Below the pieces are notes generated by a model. The model was not told where the DNA came from. It saw only the letters and a program-made list of their open reading frames with translations, and searched no databases. From positions 18,911,641-18,975,640 of the forward strand of contig NC_089589.1 of NCBI RefSeq assembly GCF_019320115.1: a stretch of DNA of 64,000 nt. Reading direction: 5' to 3'. The stretch is from Miscanthus floridulus. Taxonomy: Eukaryota > Streptophyta > Magnoliopsida > Poales > Poaceae. This document shows, one piece after another, positions 13,571-26,800 of the stretch (position 1 is the first letter of the stretch; each line of letters begins with the position of its first letter). A program made the position numbers and the translations under genes.

Positions 13571-13683
13571 TTCTGTTCGCTTCGCTTATAAGCCATATTT
13601 TTTTAGTCAATAAATAATATATTTCTCTCACAATAAATTAGTCAATAATACTTTTAACTATGACTTATCAGCCAAGCGAAAAT
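13571..13683. mobile_element. Small hAT-like MITE
   Basis: Inverted ends: tgttcgcttcgcttataagcc on the left and ttatcagccaagcgaaaa on the right. The interior is AT-rich, with tttctctcacaataaattagtc. This arrangement is a frequent short grass MITE. Target duplications were not clear, so the superfamily assignment is tentative. Confidence 0.6.
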
Positions 13684-13689
13684 GGCACG

Positions 13690-14800
13690 GACGGACTGGA
13701 GACATCAGACATGGCAACAAGGATATCGAACGGGAACCGTGGAGGAAAAAGAGCGAGAAGTACAGTACTATATGCGCCCCTGGTCTTAACGTGTGTGTGT
13801 CGTGTGCCCATGCATGCACGTGTTTGGGATGGGCATCTTGATGGAGGCTATCGATCAGATCACGGGACACTCGTTAGCAATTTGGTGGGCAAAAGGGAAT
13901 AGTTTTTTTTTTAAAAAAAAAGACACTCAAAAGAGTGCTTCACTTTTGACATGTGTTTATTTGTCCATCGTATGTATTGGAATGGTTTTAGTTTACTGTA
14001 CATGACGCTCGCGAGTTTTTAGTTTATTTATTATTAGGTTTTGCGTAAATATAATGCACCGTAAAATTACTGTGAAAAAGGAAAAGTAAATTTGGAAACT
14101 AATCGCACACCTACGGCTCGGCCGAGCACACTATATATATTAGCAGCGACAGAGACGGCTCCTGCATCGCGGTATATATATATGGAGAGAAGATATAGTA
14201 CATACGTACTGTGTGGGTTGGGCGAACAACAGCCACACACAGTTTTTAATAAAAAAAATATATACGTAGTGTTTGTTCCATTCTTCTAGCGTGATTAGTT
14301 GGCGGCGATAATATAATCAAGCTCCTTAACCTAGCTGTGTCTACGTCACGAGACGAGGGATGATGCGTCACGGATATCCTGCATGTTCATCTAAGGATTT
14401 CATTTGACACTGCACTGTCCTTCCTTCTACTCAACTCTCTGAGCTCTTGGTAGACATCAAATTCCTGCGGTGGAATAAGCTGGACCCCATTAGTAGCTCA
14501 CGTGGCCAGTGCGGGGCCCACTAGAAGCACAAGTTGTAGATCCGCTGAGATATGTTTGATCCACTACTGCTAATAGTTAGTTACTCAAGCTGTCCTCAAA
14601 TATATATAAGGAGTATAAGGCATCCAAGCTATTTTTGAACATAGCATGTGATGAAACAAATGCCACATGTAACACTCTTTGATTACCATATTTGGATTGT
14701 TGATAGATGTTAATAATAAGGAAAAAATTATTTTAAACACTTTTTTAAAACTATTTTTAAAACTGACACTGTATTTTTTTTCAAATCTAATACTTTTGGT
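13690..14800. other. Intergenic sequence before the Mutator locus
   Basis: Mixed sequence with TA repeats near 14130-14190 and no exon I can support. Small open frames here lack codon bias and homology. The left boundary of the large Mutator-like locus probably lies at or just after the end of this stretch, but no terminal inverted repeat was recognised. Confidence 0.3.
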
Positions 14801-15339
14801 CGCGCCTGTTCGCACGGCGCGACAAAACAACTCTACCGCGCCATGCATGGCGGCGCGGCAGGGGTGCGTACGCGGCAGCGACCAGGCCCGCTAATCGGTG
14901 ACGTGGCAGGCCTTGCCACGCCACGCATCATGGCGCGACAGACCCATGTACAGGCCTGCGGCCCGACCTCGCTCTCTCACTCTCTCACTCACGTTTGAAG
15001 CAAAGCCGCTGTCGCGCCACGCACTCCCGCACGCCGCCCTCCGCGTCGGCACGCCGCCCGCCGTGCCCGCTGCCCACGCACGCTGGCCGCCCGCCGCCCA
15101 TGCACGCTGCTGCGCCACGGCCGTCGGTCGCCCACCACGCACGCCGGCCACTCGCCGCCCACGCACGCCGCCGCGCCACGCACTCCAGCATGCCGCTCGC
15201 CGCGCCCGCTGCCCACGCACGCCGGCCGCCCGCCGCCCATGCACGCCGCTACGCCATGACCGTCGATCGCCCGCCACGCACGCCAGCACCTCGCCGCCCA
15301 CGCCCGCCGCTGCGCCACGCCCGCCGGCCACCCGCCACC
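14801..15339. other. GC-rich leader of the Mutator-like locus, left of solo-LTR copy B
   Basis: Starts with ttttggtcgcgcc and repeated variants of gccatgcatggcggcgcgg, then a highly repetitive Pro/Ala/His-type GC-rich stretch of gcccacgcacgc units (about 15030-15335). Similar gcgcc/catgg/ggcgc text recurs at 31170-31290, between the two convergent genes of the locus. The stretch continues beyond copy B at 20176. Open frames here on both strands reflect the simple repeat. Confidence 0.45.
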
Positions 15340-18300
15340 TGTAACACCCCTGGTGTTACGAGCTCGTTTAGCACCGCGATTTAGGACTAAGTCAAATTTT
15401 TGAAACGAGTCTCTCGGAATTTTTTATTTAAAAGGTACTTGATGCAATAAGCGAATCCCTTGTGACTTAGTTTTGTGGACTCAAGTAAACGCCCAAGTTA
15501 AATTATTTAGTGCGTAAAGATATTTAGGAAGGTCGGACAACAATTCTAGCAAATAGATAGCGGATGGTTTGTTCTATGGGATTAAGCGTGAAAAAAACAA
15601 TTTTTATAAACCAAATAAAATATAGCTTGTAATTCATATTTAGATAAAAGTTTGAAGTGCAAGTTAACAAAGGAAAATGCAACTCTTGTTTTGGTTAGTA
15701 AAAGTTATTCAATAGTATATATGATAGCTCCAAAATCGAATCCGAGATTTAAACTAGAATTTTTGTGAATCGGCAAGAAGTTGAGTAATAGTTAGGATGC
15801 CATTTTTGGTGATTTATATTGAGCAAATAATCAAATAGTACTTAAATGTTTTGCCTCTATGAGTTAGTATAAAGTAGGGATTAGTGCATGGGATAATTGT
15901 TAAGTTGAGATTGACAAGGTTTTGACCCTCTATAAATTAAGACAAAGTGCTAATGATTGTTTGTTATAACTTAAACCTTGAAATTCCTAAGATGACGATG
16001 GACAATGACGTGTTAGCATTTAAATTCTAGCTAAATTTCTTAAACACTGGCTTTATATTCTTTTACCGCTAGTTGCATCATGGTGAGTACTTTGGCATCG
16101 AGTGGTTCATAGAATGGTGTGACGTAGTGGGGTTACCCCAAGAATTGCTCGTAACTCTTTAGAAAATGCGTAGAACCACCTTCGGTGTTCAGTTCGTGAA
16201 CAGGTGCGCTGCGCGACGAACTCATCTTGGCCTATCTCGTATCTTTTTCCCTAGTCACTCTTTGATCACGTCGAATGCTTCCCTAGCAAGCTGGTGGTGT
16301 GGACTTTGAGTTAGTGAGGTTGGTCGAACCTTAACCGCACTGTTTGATAGCTTGGGCGTCGCTTTAAAAAGCATGCACGACACTTGTTTCGGCCGATCAG
16401 CCTGTGGCCGCGGTCACCACATCTACCACATTGCGTCGTCGCATTTAGGCGCCCTTCATGCATGTGCCCCCGCCCTTGCTGTTGCCCTAAAGTCACCTCG
16501 TGAGCACGCCGTTGTCGATTGGCCAGCCCGTCTGAGTGCGGTCGCTGCCACAGGGTGGTGTGTGCGCGCTGCTGGCGGAACTAGGCACGGCCAGGCTGGT
16601 GCCGTGATAGCAGCCATCGGGTCAATGTGGCTCCCGCCTCGCCACCCAATCCAACTACCATCGAGCTATTTACCCCATGGTAACTGCCAGCTCTGCTATC
16701 TCGTCGAGCTACTGCCTTGTCGGGTTGTCGATGCCCTTCCCGCGCACTCGTTATTCCATTTCCGCCGCCCGCGCGCGGACAAGGCCAAGTGGTCCCATTG
16801 AGTAGACGCCGTCTCCGCTATCCCGTAGCATAGTTGCCTTATTGCCCTCTCGCCACAGCAAGTCGAATCGCCCTGTGACGTGCACAGCTGCCCGCTATGC
16901 TCTGTCGCGCCCTCGTGCTGCTGTCGGCGGGCGTCGTTCAAATTCACGACATAGGGGCCATCTCAGGGCAATTCTTCACGTCAGTAGTTAGGTCGTAGAG
17001 CTGGCCAACCACCCGACCCACATTTAGCGCAGTCATGCATTAGCGATGGCCAATTTTGGAGTTCCATCGTCGCCGGTCAGCTCGTCACTAGAGCAGAGCG
17101 TGATTGGGGGTAGGGCCCTCACCGTCGGTAATGGTTCAATTGATGGCATCAGTAGTTGTGATTTGATCCCCTCTATCAGGTGCTCACGTTCCTTCGACCA
17201 GGTTTCTCGTCGGCAACGTGGTGACGCGGCCATGTCCGCCTTGGAGCACCGCTGCTCGGGCCGCTCACACATGTCCGGGCCGACTCGACCGTCTTTCGCT
17301 CCACCCGTCTCCACAGCACGGACTACGGTGAGCCCCTGCTGCTTTACCACCGCCTCTAATTCTCTGTTAGCATCTTAGGACGCCGGCGTGCTCGTGCCAC
17401 CATGGCGGGTGGCTCGGTGGCATGGACAGGGCGCTGGGACCATGGGTTTTCTCCCAACCGTCGTCTAAGAGTTTGTCGTGGCCCCACGACGCTCGTCAGC
17501 TTGCTCAGGTAGCCGGTGCCACGCTTCGTTGCCCGGCGTAGAAGTGTTGTGCCGGCCGGAGCTGCGCCGCTGCGCCCAGGCACGATGGGGGCTTCGTCTT
17601 TGTGAAGATGATGTGTTCAGGGTGGTCGGTGCGATGACTATCTCTGTTGTAATAGTGCATGGAGTCATCGTGTAATAACCGCGTAGTACGGGGACGTTTC
17701 TGCAAAATCACCGGTGCTCACGCGGGCTTCGCGTCGTGGGCCGCTCGTTGGTTTGGCCTGCTGCGCGTGTGTCCTTTCCGCGCGGGCTGTGGTAGCTGCT
17801 GGGCCGCCTGCCACATTGGGACGTCGCCTGCCCTGCTGGGCTGGCCGGTTGCCACCACGCCTAGGCCACCCGCACCTGCGCGCGCCCGCCGCCGGGTTGC
17901 CTCGCCGCTGGACCAGGCCGAACGGGCCGCTGGGCCAATTGATGGCCGCTGGCCTTTAAATTCTAAAACAATTAGCTAATTTAGTTTGGGAATAAATTTG
18001 TAAAATCAATATACATTGGTGTAGCTATCCAAAAATTATGAAACCGGTTTTGTTGAGTTCCTAAAATCATGAGCTACCTATTAGTAGATTTTGTTCACAA
18101 AGTTTGATAATATTTTTGGAGCTATATAATTAATTAATGATACTTAACATTATAAAAATGTAAACTTGTAGGAATTGTTATGGTAAATTGGTAAAAGTGT
18201 TGGATCTAAAATTTGTACAGTAGGCTCCTAGCAATGTTAGGTACTCACTGTAATTTTTATAGCTCCAGAATAATTAGTTTGCTAAATAGATAATGATGCC

Positions 18301-20175
18301 CTATTCTGAATAAAGAGTAAATCGATAGAATGAAATAAAGAAACGACTTGGGATTGTATAACTAAAACTTTAGTTGTGAGGTAAGGCCGTATTCGACAAC
18401 ATGGATACGTAGACTAGCGCATTAGAGCCATCTCGTTAGCTTGGGAGACATAATCGGATTTCTAAGCATTTCGGCTTTCGTTGATTATTTACATCTATGC
18501 ATTTGCATCAATGCATATCATATAGGTACGAGGATGGATCAATGGATCAATTGAAGGATGATTGGGAATCCGGAGATAATGCAATGGGCTTTTTATTCAG
18601 ATGATGGTGGATGATGTGAAGATGTAGATACTAACTTTTTAATATATATCTTACCCAGGCAAGCTCCGGTGCATAACCCCTACTTTCTGTAGTTTAAATT
18701 ATATTTGTGCATTAAGTTTTAAGGAGTTGAATGAAACCCACTTGCATATATATCTTTATCCTATGAGTCTTACTAGTATGACAGGATCGTGTAGAATGCT
18801 ATGCTACAGGACTCCGGTAGAAGTCGAGTGATGGCTGTCACTCGCGAGAGATAGGAAATATATTATTAGATTATTATCACTTGGAATATATAAATGGTGG
18901 AAAGGAAAATGGTGACTGGGCATGGATATGGTTTGGGTATTGGTGGGTGTAAGAGGTTGTGTCACCGTGGACACGGGGCATAGCTTGGTTACACTGCTTT
19001 CCCTGTCTGTGTCGGTTAAGGACCGATCGTTGCATAAGCCATCGAGGCAAGTCACAGACTTATTATCCCGAGCACATACTTGGGTATGGGCGCTTGGAAG
19101 ACTTGTTGCTCTCTTGTCATAGGTTCTGGCTCTTTCCGGACCGACTGTCAGGGTTTTGTTTTGGTGGAGGAGGTCCTTGCACCGCACTGAGTCCGGGACT
19201 CAGGGACGGGGGCTTGGAGTCCTAGTTTGGATGGGGACCTTGGACCCTAGGATAGGAGGGTGACGGGTTGGTCCTGCTTGTGCCTTGGGCACAAGCGGGG
19301 CATGTGTTTTCGGGGTACCCAGCTGGGGGCATTAATTCGTGAATCACCGAACGATCCGGTATGGCTTGTCTTATGCCTAGCACCGTAGTAGGAACTGAAA
19401 GAATGGAAAGAAAATAAAATCTGATTGCTTACCACCTACTTGAAAGTAGCACAGGTGCTTACATAGAATGGTTAGTTAATGAACCAATGCGGCCATTAAT
19501 AAAAATCAAATATAAGGACGCATGCTTAGTAATGCTTCCTGCAAATACAATAAACCCACAAGCCAGATAGCCTTGCATATCCTTGGAGTCTTTTCTTTCC
19601 TCCTATCGGATAAGTCTTGCTGAGTACAATTGAGTACTCAGGGTTTTATTCCCCCTGTTGCAGGTGACAGGTGGATGCTAGAGCTGACCCTTGTGTGTGG
19701 ATACCTCCTAGTGGGCTCAGCGAGGATTCCTTTACGCTGCGATCATAGTTTTTATTTACAACTCTCACCAAATGCTTTTATAAATGAAAGTTTCATAATC
19801 TGTTGTCGTAGTTTATATAATAATACTTCATCATGTCATGTTAGATATTTATTTCCGCTATAATTCGGATCACTTGTTTATATTCCGCTGTTCAATTAAA
19901 TTGTTTATAACTCTGATAATATGTTCATATTCCGCTATTATAAATGATAAATATTGTACTCTGATGTTACATGCAAAGTGATGTAAGAAATGGTTAAGAA
20001 TGATGTAAGCTTTATTCTCTTATTTGTGATCCTGATGGCAAAAATGTGGATTTTTAGGTTCTCCCCTGGGGTGTGCCAGACGGGACCATGTAATTTGGTG
20101 TTCTCCTTCGAGTGCTTAGTGTCTAATGGAATACGAGCACTCCTGGGAGGCATTAGATTAGGCGGTTCTGCAACA
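15340..20175. mobile_element. Solo-LTR-like element, copy B (4.84 kb, TG...CA)
   Basis: Starts TGTAACACCCCTGGTGTTAC and ends GGCGGTTCTGCAACA. It is bounded by a perfect 5 bp target duplication, ccacc, at 15335-15339 and 20176-20180. It is collinear with copy C over the AT-rich arms (for example 15360-15560 with 22855-23060, and 17980-20175 with 25000-27208). The GC-rich cores (16340-17960 here, 23300-24970 in C) are less alike. There is no internal gag or pol and no internal repeat of the terminus, so this is a solo LTR of a long-LTR family or an equivalent non-coding unit. Confidence 0.8.
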
Positions 20176-20514
20176 CCACCACCCTCACTGCCGCGCCGCC
20201 ACTGCCGCCACCGCCCTCACTGTCGTGCCGCCGCTATACATCGCTCCCAACTGTCGCGCGCACCTCCCTCTATCCCATGTCCACCCGCTGCCGCCATAGA
20301 GGCCAGCGCCCACGCCTCACCCCACGACCACCCGCCTCTTGGCCTGATCTAGAGTGCCGCCGCCGCGAGGACGAGCGCACACTGCTACCGCGAGGACTAG
20401 TGTCGTCGCCGCGAGGACGAGAGCACGTTGCTGCCGCGAGGTACTCCCCTTGTGTATTTGTTGATTGAATCGACATTTTTGTTAGTTAGGGTTAAGATGC
20501 AAAATTAGTTTGAA
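20176..20514 (+). other. Leader and first exon region of the MURA transposase gene
   Basis: Continuation of the GC-rich leader beyond copy B. It contains ccgcgaggac repeats at about 20365-20445. A plausible donor, gcgag|gtactcc, near 20440 suggests a non-coding first exon, with the minisatellite lying in the intron before the transposase start at 20833. Confidence 0.4.
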
Positions 20515-20765
20515 TGATTAGTTAGTATAGTTAGTATAGTAAGTTAGTACAATAAGTAAAGTTAGTATAGTTAGTAAAGTTAGTTAGTTTAGTTAGTATA
20601 GGCAGTATAGTAAGTTAGTATAGTTAGTAAAGTTAGTTAGTTTAGTTAGTACAATTAGTGAGTCTAGTTAGTTATTGTATTTAGTATAATTAGTTGTTGT
20701 AGTTAGTCCTATATAGGTGTTAATATTAGATTTGTTAGTATAGTTATAGTTAGAATAGATATTAA
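20515..20765. repeat. Minisatellite of gttagtata-type units
   Basis: A dense array of 8-10 bp units built on gttagt(a/t)ta, with variants gttagtaaa, gttagttta and gttagtaca, directly upstream of the transposase start. By its position it probably lies in a 5' intron of the transposase gene. Confidence 0.85.
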
Positions 20766-20832
20766 TATTACTATGGACAGTACATACGACAATTTCGACG
20801 ACTTGATGTTGTTTCTTGAAATGCTTTTGTAG

Positions 20833-23800
20833 ATGGATTATTATGTTGTTTTTTATAGAGGAAGTGTTAGGAGAAAAGATGGTATGTTTGAGGATATGGA
20901 AGAAGAATTGGAATGGTTTGATGAACCTCCTAGCTTCAATGACATTTGTGTCCGTTTGAATGCAAAGTTTGGCTGTGATTTCACACTGAAGGGGAGGTTT
21001 GATACTGGGAAGACTAGGGCACACTATGTCATGGTGCCTTTGCGCGACCCTGCTCACTGGTCCCGCTACAATAGGGTGTTCCAAGGTTCCAATGTGCCCA
21101 TGGCTGAGGTGGTGGTGGAGAATGGGTACAGGATGGAGGGTGTCCTGGACGGGCCGTGCATTGACGGTGTTGGAGGCAATGAGCAAGAATTGGGGGTCGA
21201 AGGGAAAGCAACTCAGGGTAACATGGATTTGGATGGTCAGTTGATGCAGGAGCAGTTTCATTCAAGTCAAGTAGGCTGTATAAGCAATGACTTCGATGTG
21301 AACAAGTTCGAACTAGAAGAGAAGGAGCAGGAGGAGGAGGACAGGATCGATGATGTAGTTAGCAGTGATTCGGATGATTCATATGATGACCAGGGAGATA
21401 GACATGCTATGCCCACACTGGTTGATGCCATGCCAGTACCTATTCATGGTATGCCTTTACCAGTACCAACTGAGGTTTTGCATGCTATCTAGGCTTAGGG
21501 TAGACTAGTCACAGATTTGTCAGCAGATGATACCCCCTATGATTCATGGGGCAGAATTAGCGAAGCACAATAGTATGTTCCACCACCACCTTACACTATG
21601 ACTGAGCTTGAGCAACTAAGGTTGATGAACGTACCTTTCAGGGGCATTCTGAACTATAGGGATGTCAGCATGACAGATATGGCAGTTTGTGACACCGGTC
21701 TCCAGATGTGTAGGAAATCACTGTATGACCATGAGAAAGAAATCCTTAGGAAGGGGATGATATTCAATACAATGTCAGAGATGAAGCTCTTCCTTCAGGA
21801 CTATGTTGTGCATCACCATAGGCCATACAACATCACTTATTCGGACCAGGAGTTGAGGTACCACGTGATATGTAAAAACAGTTGTATGTGGAGGTTAAAT
21901 GCATGGAAGAGACAAAGTGATGGCAAGTGGAAGATAAGTAAAGTGGTCGAACCCCAGACTTGCCTAACAAATAGGGGGAAGGAAAATCATCAGTAGCTCA
22001 CTACACATTACCTTGCCCATCGTATATTGGGGCTCGTTGATGACAATAACGACATCTCGGTGTCTTCGTTACAATAGTTCATATTTGGATTCATTAAGTA
22101 TGATGTGAAGTACGAAAAGGCTTGGCGTGCTAAGCAAATTGCCCTAGCGATTCATTAGGGTAGTTGGGAGGAAGAGTTCAACAGGGTGCCCCGCATTTTA
22201 TGTGCAATGCATTACTACAACCCTCGCTTGAAATGGTTTGTGGACATCGGAAGGATGTATTTTTGGGACACATTGAGGCATGTCCTCTATCGTGTGTTCT
22301 GGTCGTTCACGCAAACGGGATATGCATTCTAGTTTTGTCGGCCAATCGTACATGTTGATGGCACTTTCCTAACAAGAAAGTACATGGGCACCTTGATGAT
22401 GGCTGCTGCTGTTGATCCCTAGGACCAAATAGTACTCATGGCTTTTGCTTTGGCAGAAGGAGGGAACAATGAATCGTGGTCATGGTTCATGCAGCTTCTA
22501 TGTGTACAAGTGCTTGGTCCATCTCGCACTATATGTTTGATCTCGGACCATCACCTAGGGCTTCTTAATGCTGCAGCTGAGCATATAGATGGGTCCCTGT
22601 CTCTAGTGCACAGATGGTGCATGAGACACTTTGCCGCTAATTTCTGGCAGCGTCAGAGGAAGAAGGAGGTATGTGACAAGGTAAAGGCTCTATGTTGTGC
22701 ACGTATAGAGTACCAGTTCAAGGAGACAAAGAGAGAACTAGACAAGATGCTAAATGAAGTGGGAAAGGCCTGGTTAGAGGCGCAGATGGAATAGAAGGCT
22801 CAGTGGGCGTTGGCATATGACGAGGGGGGTTTTATGTAACACCCCGGTGTTATGATCTTATTTAGCGCCGCGATTTAGGCCTAAGTAAAACTTTCGAAAT
22901 GAGTTTCTCGAATTTTTATTTAAAACATACGTGAAGCGATAAGCGAATCTTGTATGACTTAGTTTCACGGACTCGAATAAACGCTTAAGTTAAATAACGT
23001 AGTGCGTACAAATAATTGGGAAGGTCGAACGACGATGCTAGCGGACGGTTTGTCCTGTTAGATTAAGCATGAAAAGTAACTTGTACAAATAAAATAAAAT
23101 CCATTAATGAATAGAACGATATACATATATATAGAGAGTTTGAATCAAATTTAAATTCAAGCTTTGTTGAAAATCGACGGTGCCGAGAGTTTTTCATTTG
23201 GCGGTAAAAACCTATCCTCTCTGTACAAGTTGACTGACTGTGGCTTGTGGTTTTCTTTCAATCAGCCTTTGTCTGCCGTGTTTCTCTGTCTTTGTTTGTC
23301 GCTGTGCCACTATTCCCTCTGCCTGGCATGCAGGCCGGTCGTCCTAGCTGCTGCCGCTGTCGGCCACGTCGTGCTGTCCTTGCTATCGCCTGCCATCAAG
23401 TCCACGTCGCGCACGGCTCTACGGCCTACTGGCCGTCCGGGCCACGCTGCTCCCTCGCCCGTCCTTCACGAGGCGCTCGGCCGCTCCTTTTCCTCTCTGC
23501 CGCACCTGCTCACCCCTTTTTCTTCCTCCTCACGCGCGCCCCTTGGCCCCGAGTTGCTCCGCGCCTTTTCCTTCCGGGACGGCCGCAGCACCGATGTCCT
23601 CTCCGTGCGCCCGCGACCGCCGCTCTTGCTGCCGAGTCGGCCACTGCACCACCACCGCAGTCGCGTCGCCCCTCAACATCGCCTCGTTGTGGCCGCTGTA
23701 GCGCCACTGCCAGACCACCACGCATGAGCACCCTCGGTCGCTCGGGACTGTTGCCCCGTGCCTGCAACGCGCGCCTAGGCTGCTTTGCCCCGTGGCCACC

Positions 23801-26800
23801 CCGACGCCATCCGCCTGGCTCGCCCGGCTGCTGCTGCCGCCGTGAGCTCCGCCTCCACGGTACCGCTTAGCCGGGCACGTGTTAGGTCCGCCGAGCCTAG
23901 GCGCCTGCACCACGGCCGCTGGTCTGCTGTGCCATAGCGCTCGGCCGCACCGCGTTCCGTCGCTGCCCTGCGCCGTCGTCCCCCATCGGCGGGTGCGTTG
24001 TTGGCCGGGTTTTGGTCGACCATGCCCGATGGCCGGACCTCCTCTGCCCCTCCGCCAAGGCGCAGTCGCCGTGACCACCACCGTTGATCTCCCACGTCCA
24101 GCCGTTGTGACTCGATTGGTTTGGCAGTGAGTACCTCCTGACCCTCCTCCACTTTCTCCAAGCCGTGTCTCTTCCCCTCCTTGCCTGTGTCGAGCTGCTC
24201 CCGAGCTCCAGTGGTCGTCTATGGCGGCTCCCGTGGCCCTCAACGCCCTTTCCTTTTTTTCCTCCCTCACTCATGCCATGAAGCGCTGTAATTGAATCCC
24301 CTCACCACCCTCTGTCCTCTCCAACCCGTGGCTCTCCCTCTCTCTACCAGAGCCGAGCTTCTCACGAGTTTTAGTGGCCGTCCATGGCGGACGAGCCGTG
24401 GGGCATGGGTGCCCGTGCCCCGCTAGGGCCAAGCCGATCTCCCGCCATCGTCGCGCCGTCGTGGCCACTTCGACTGCCACCGCGTGAGCGTGAGCGTGCA
24501 AGACACGTGCTGGAGCTGGTCATTGCCGTGACATCTTTCCCTGCCGAACCGGCCGTCGGTGAGGCTCGGCATCCTTTCCTCTGCTCTGCTCACAAAATGG
24601 GTAGAAGAAGGTGACACGCCCCTGTCCGCGCTGGGCCAGCTCGCCTTGGCCGCGTGGGCTGGCTGGTGGGCCATTCGCGCACCGCGCCTGGGCTCACCGC
24701 GCCGCGGGCCATGGCCGAGGCTATCGGCCGTGTGCCCAGTCCGTTTCGACCATGTGCTGCTGGGCCGCGCGCGCTATACGTCTGCTTGGGCTGACCAGTC
24801 ACCGTGCCTGTGGGCCACCTGGCGGCCTACTTCCGCGTTGCTGGCCTGGTCGCGCCGCTGGGCCGCGCAACGCTGTGGTCGCCCGCCTGGGCCTGCCTGC
24901 TGCTGGGCCGCCGCGTCCGCCTGGGCTGCGGCTGACGGCGCGCGCCGTTGGGCCAAGTGATTGGCGCCAGCCCATTTCGACTTGTAGAATAATTTCTAAG
25001 TTAGTTTAAAAAGGTAAAGTTGTAAAGTCAATATGAAATAACATAGGAGTCCAAAAATGGTAAAACCAATTTTGTTAGTCTCCTAAAAACATGATCTACC
25101 TAGTAGTGTATCTTGTTCACATAGACTCGGTATGTTTTTAGGGTTTCCTCTAATTATTGTAAAATGCTTAATATTGTTAAAAGGAGAACTTGTAGGAATT
25201 TCCGTGGTAAATTGGTAATAGTGTTGGATCTGAAATTTCTACAGTAGGTTCCTAGCAATATTAGGTACTCACCGTAATTTTTGTATCTTCGTAATAATTA
25301 GTTTACTAAGTAGATAATGACGACTCATTGCGAATAAAGGTTAAATCGATATAATAAAGTAAAGAAACATCTTGGTTTATATAACTAAAATAATTGTTGG
25401 GAAATAATGCCTTATTCGACAATGTATATATGTAGCCTGGTACGGTCGTCATTAGAACTAGCCGTTAAATTGACAGGCGTAAATCGTATTTTATGAGTCA
25501 CGGTTGCATTTGATTAATTACATCTTTGCATTGCATCGCATGCGTATCATATAGGTACGATGATGGATCAACGGATCGATCGAAGGATGATTGGGAATCC
25601 GAAGATGATGCAATGGGCCTTCTATCCAGTTGATGGTGGATGATCAAAAGATGCAGATACTAACTTCTGATTATATCTTACCTAGGCAAGCCCCGGTGCA
25701 TAACCCCTACTTTCTGCAGTTTAAATTATAATTGTGCATTAAGTTTTAAGGAGTTGAATGAAACCCACTTGTATATATATATCCTTATCCTATGAGTCTT
25801 ACTAGTATGACAGGATCGTGTAGATTGCTATGCTACAGGACTCCGGTAGAAGTCGAGTGATTGCCTGTCATTCGCGAGATATAGGAAATATGTTACTATA
25901 TGATCATCACTTGGAATATATAAAAGGGTGGAAAGGAAAATGGTGACCGGGCAGGGATATGGTTTGGGTATTGGTGGGTGTAAGAAGTTGTGTCACCGCG
26001 GAGGCGAGTCATAGCTTGGTTACACCGTTTTTCCCTGTCTGGTCGGTTAAGGACCGATCGTTGCATATGACTCTAGGCAGGTCACAGACTTATTATCTCG
26101 AGCACATACTTGTGTGTGGGCGCTTGGAAGACTTGTTGCTCTCTTGTCGCGGATCCGGCTCTTTCCGGACCGACTGTTAGGGTTTTATTTTGGTGGAGGA
26201 GGTCCTTGCACCGCGCTGAGTCCGAGACTCAGGGGCGGGGGCTTGGAGTCCCAGTTTGGATGGGGACCTAGACACCCGGGACAGGAGAGTGATAGGTTGG
26301 TCCTGCTTGTGCCTGGGGTACAAGCGGGGCGTGTGTTTTTGGGGTACCCAGCTGGGGGCATTGATTCGCGAATTGCCGGGCTATCCGGTACGGCTTGTCT
26401 ACGGTTTAGCATCGTAGTAAGAACTGAAAGATGGAAGGTGGACAAAGGAAATCTGATTGCTTACCACCTGCTTGAAAGTAGCACAGGTGCTTACATAGAA
26501 TGGTTAGTTAATGAACCAATGCGGCTTTTAATAAAAATCGAATATAAGGACGCACGTTTAGTAATGCTTCCTGCAAATGCAATGAACCCACAAGCCAAAT
26601 AGCTTTGCATATCCTTGGAGTCTTTTCTTTTCTCCTATCGGGTAAGTCTTGCTGAGTATAATTGAGTACTCAGGGTTTTATTCCCCCTGTTGCAGGTGAC
26701 AGGTGGATGCTAGAGCTGACCTTTGTGTGTGGATTCCTCCTGGTGGGCTCAGCGAGGATTTCCTTTACGCTGCGATCGTAGTTGCTATTTATAACTCTCA

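Noticed and set aside
14891..15344. Overlapping open frames on both strands, Arg/Ala/His/Pro-rich
   Set aside because: Produced by a simple GC-rich repeat (gcccacgcacgc). No codon bias or family match, and interrupted by solo-LTR copy B.
23164..24270. Several 100-250 codon open frames in the GC-rich core of copy C
   Set aside because: They lie inside a solo-LTR-like element, occur on both strands and have no conservation in copies A or B.
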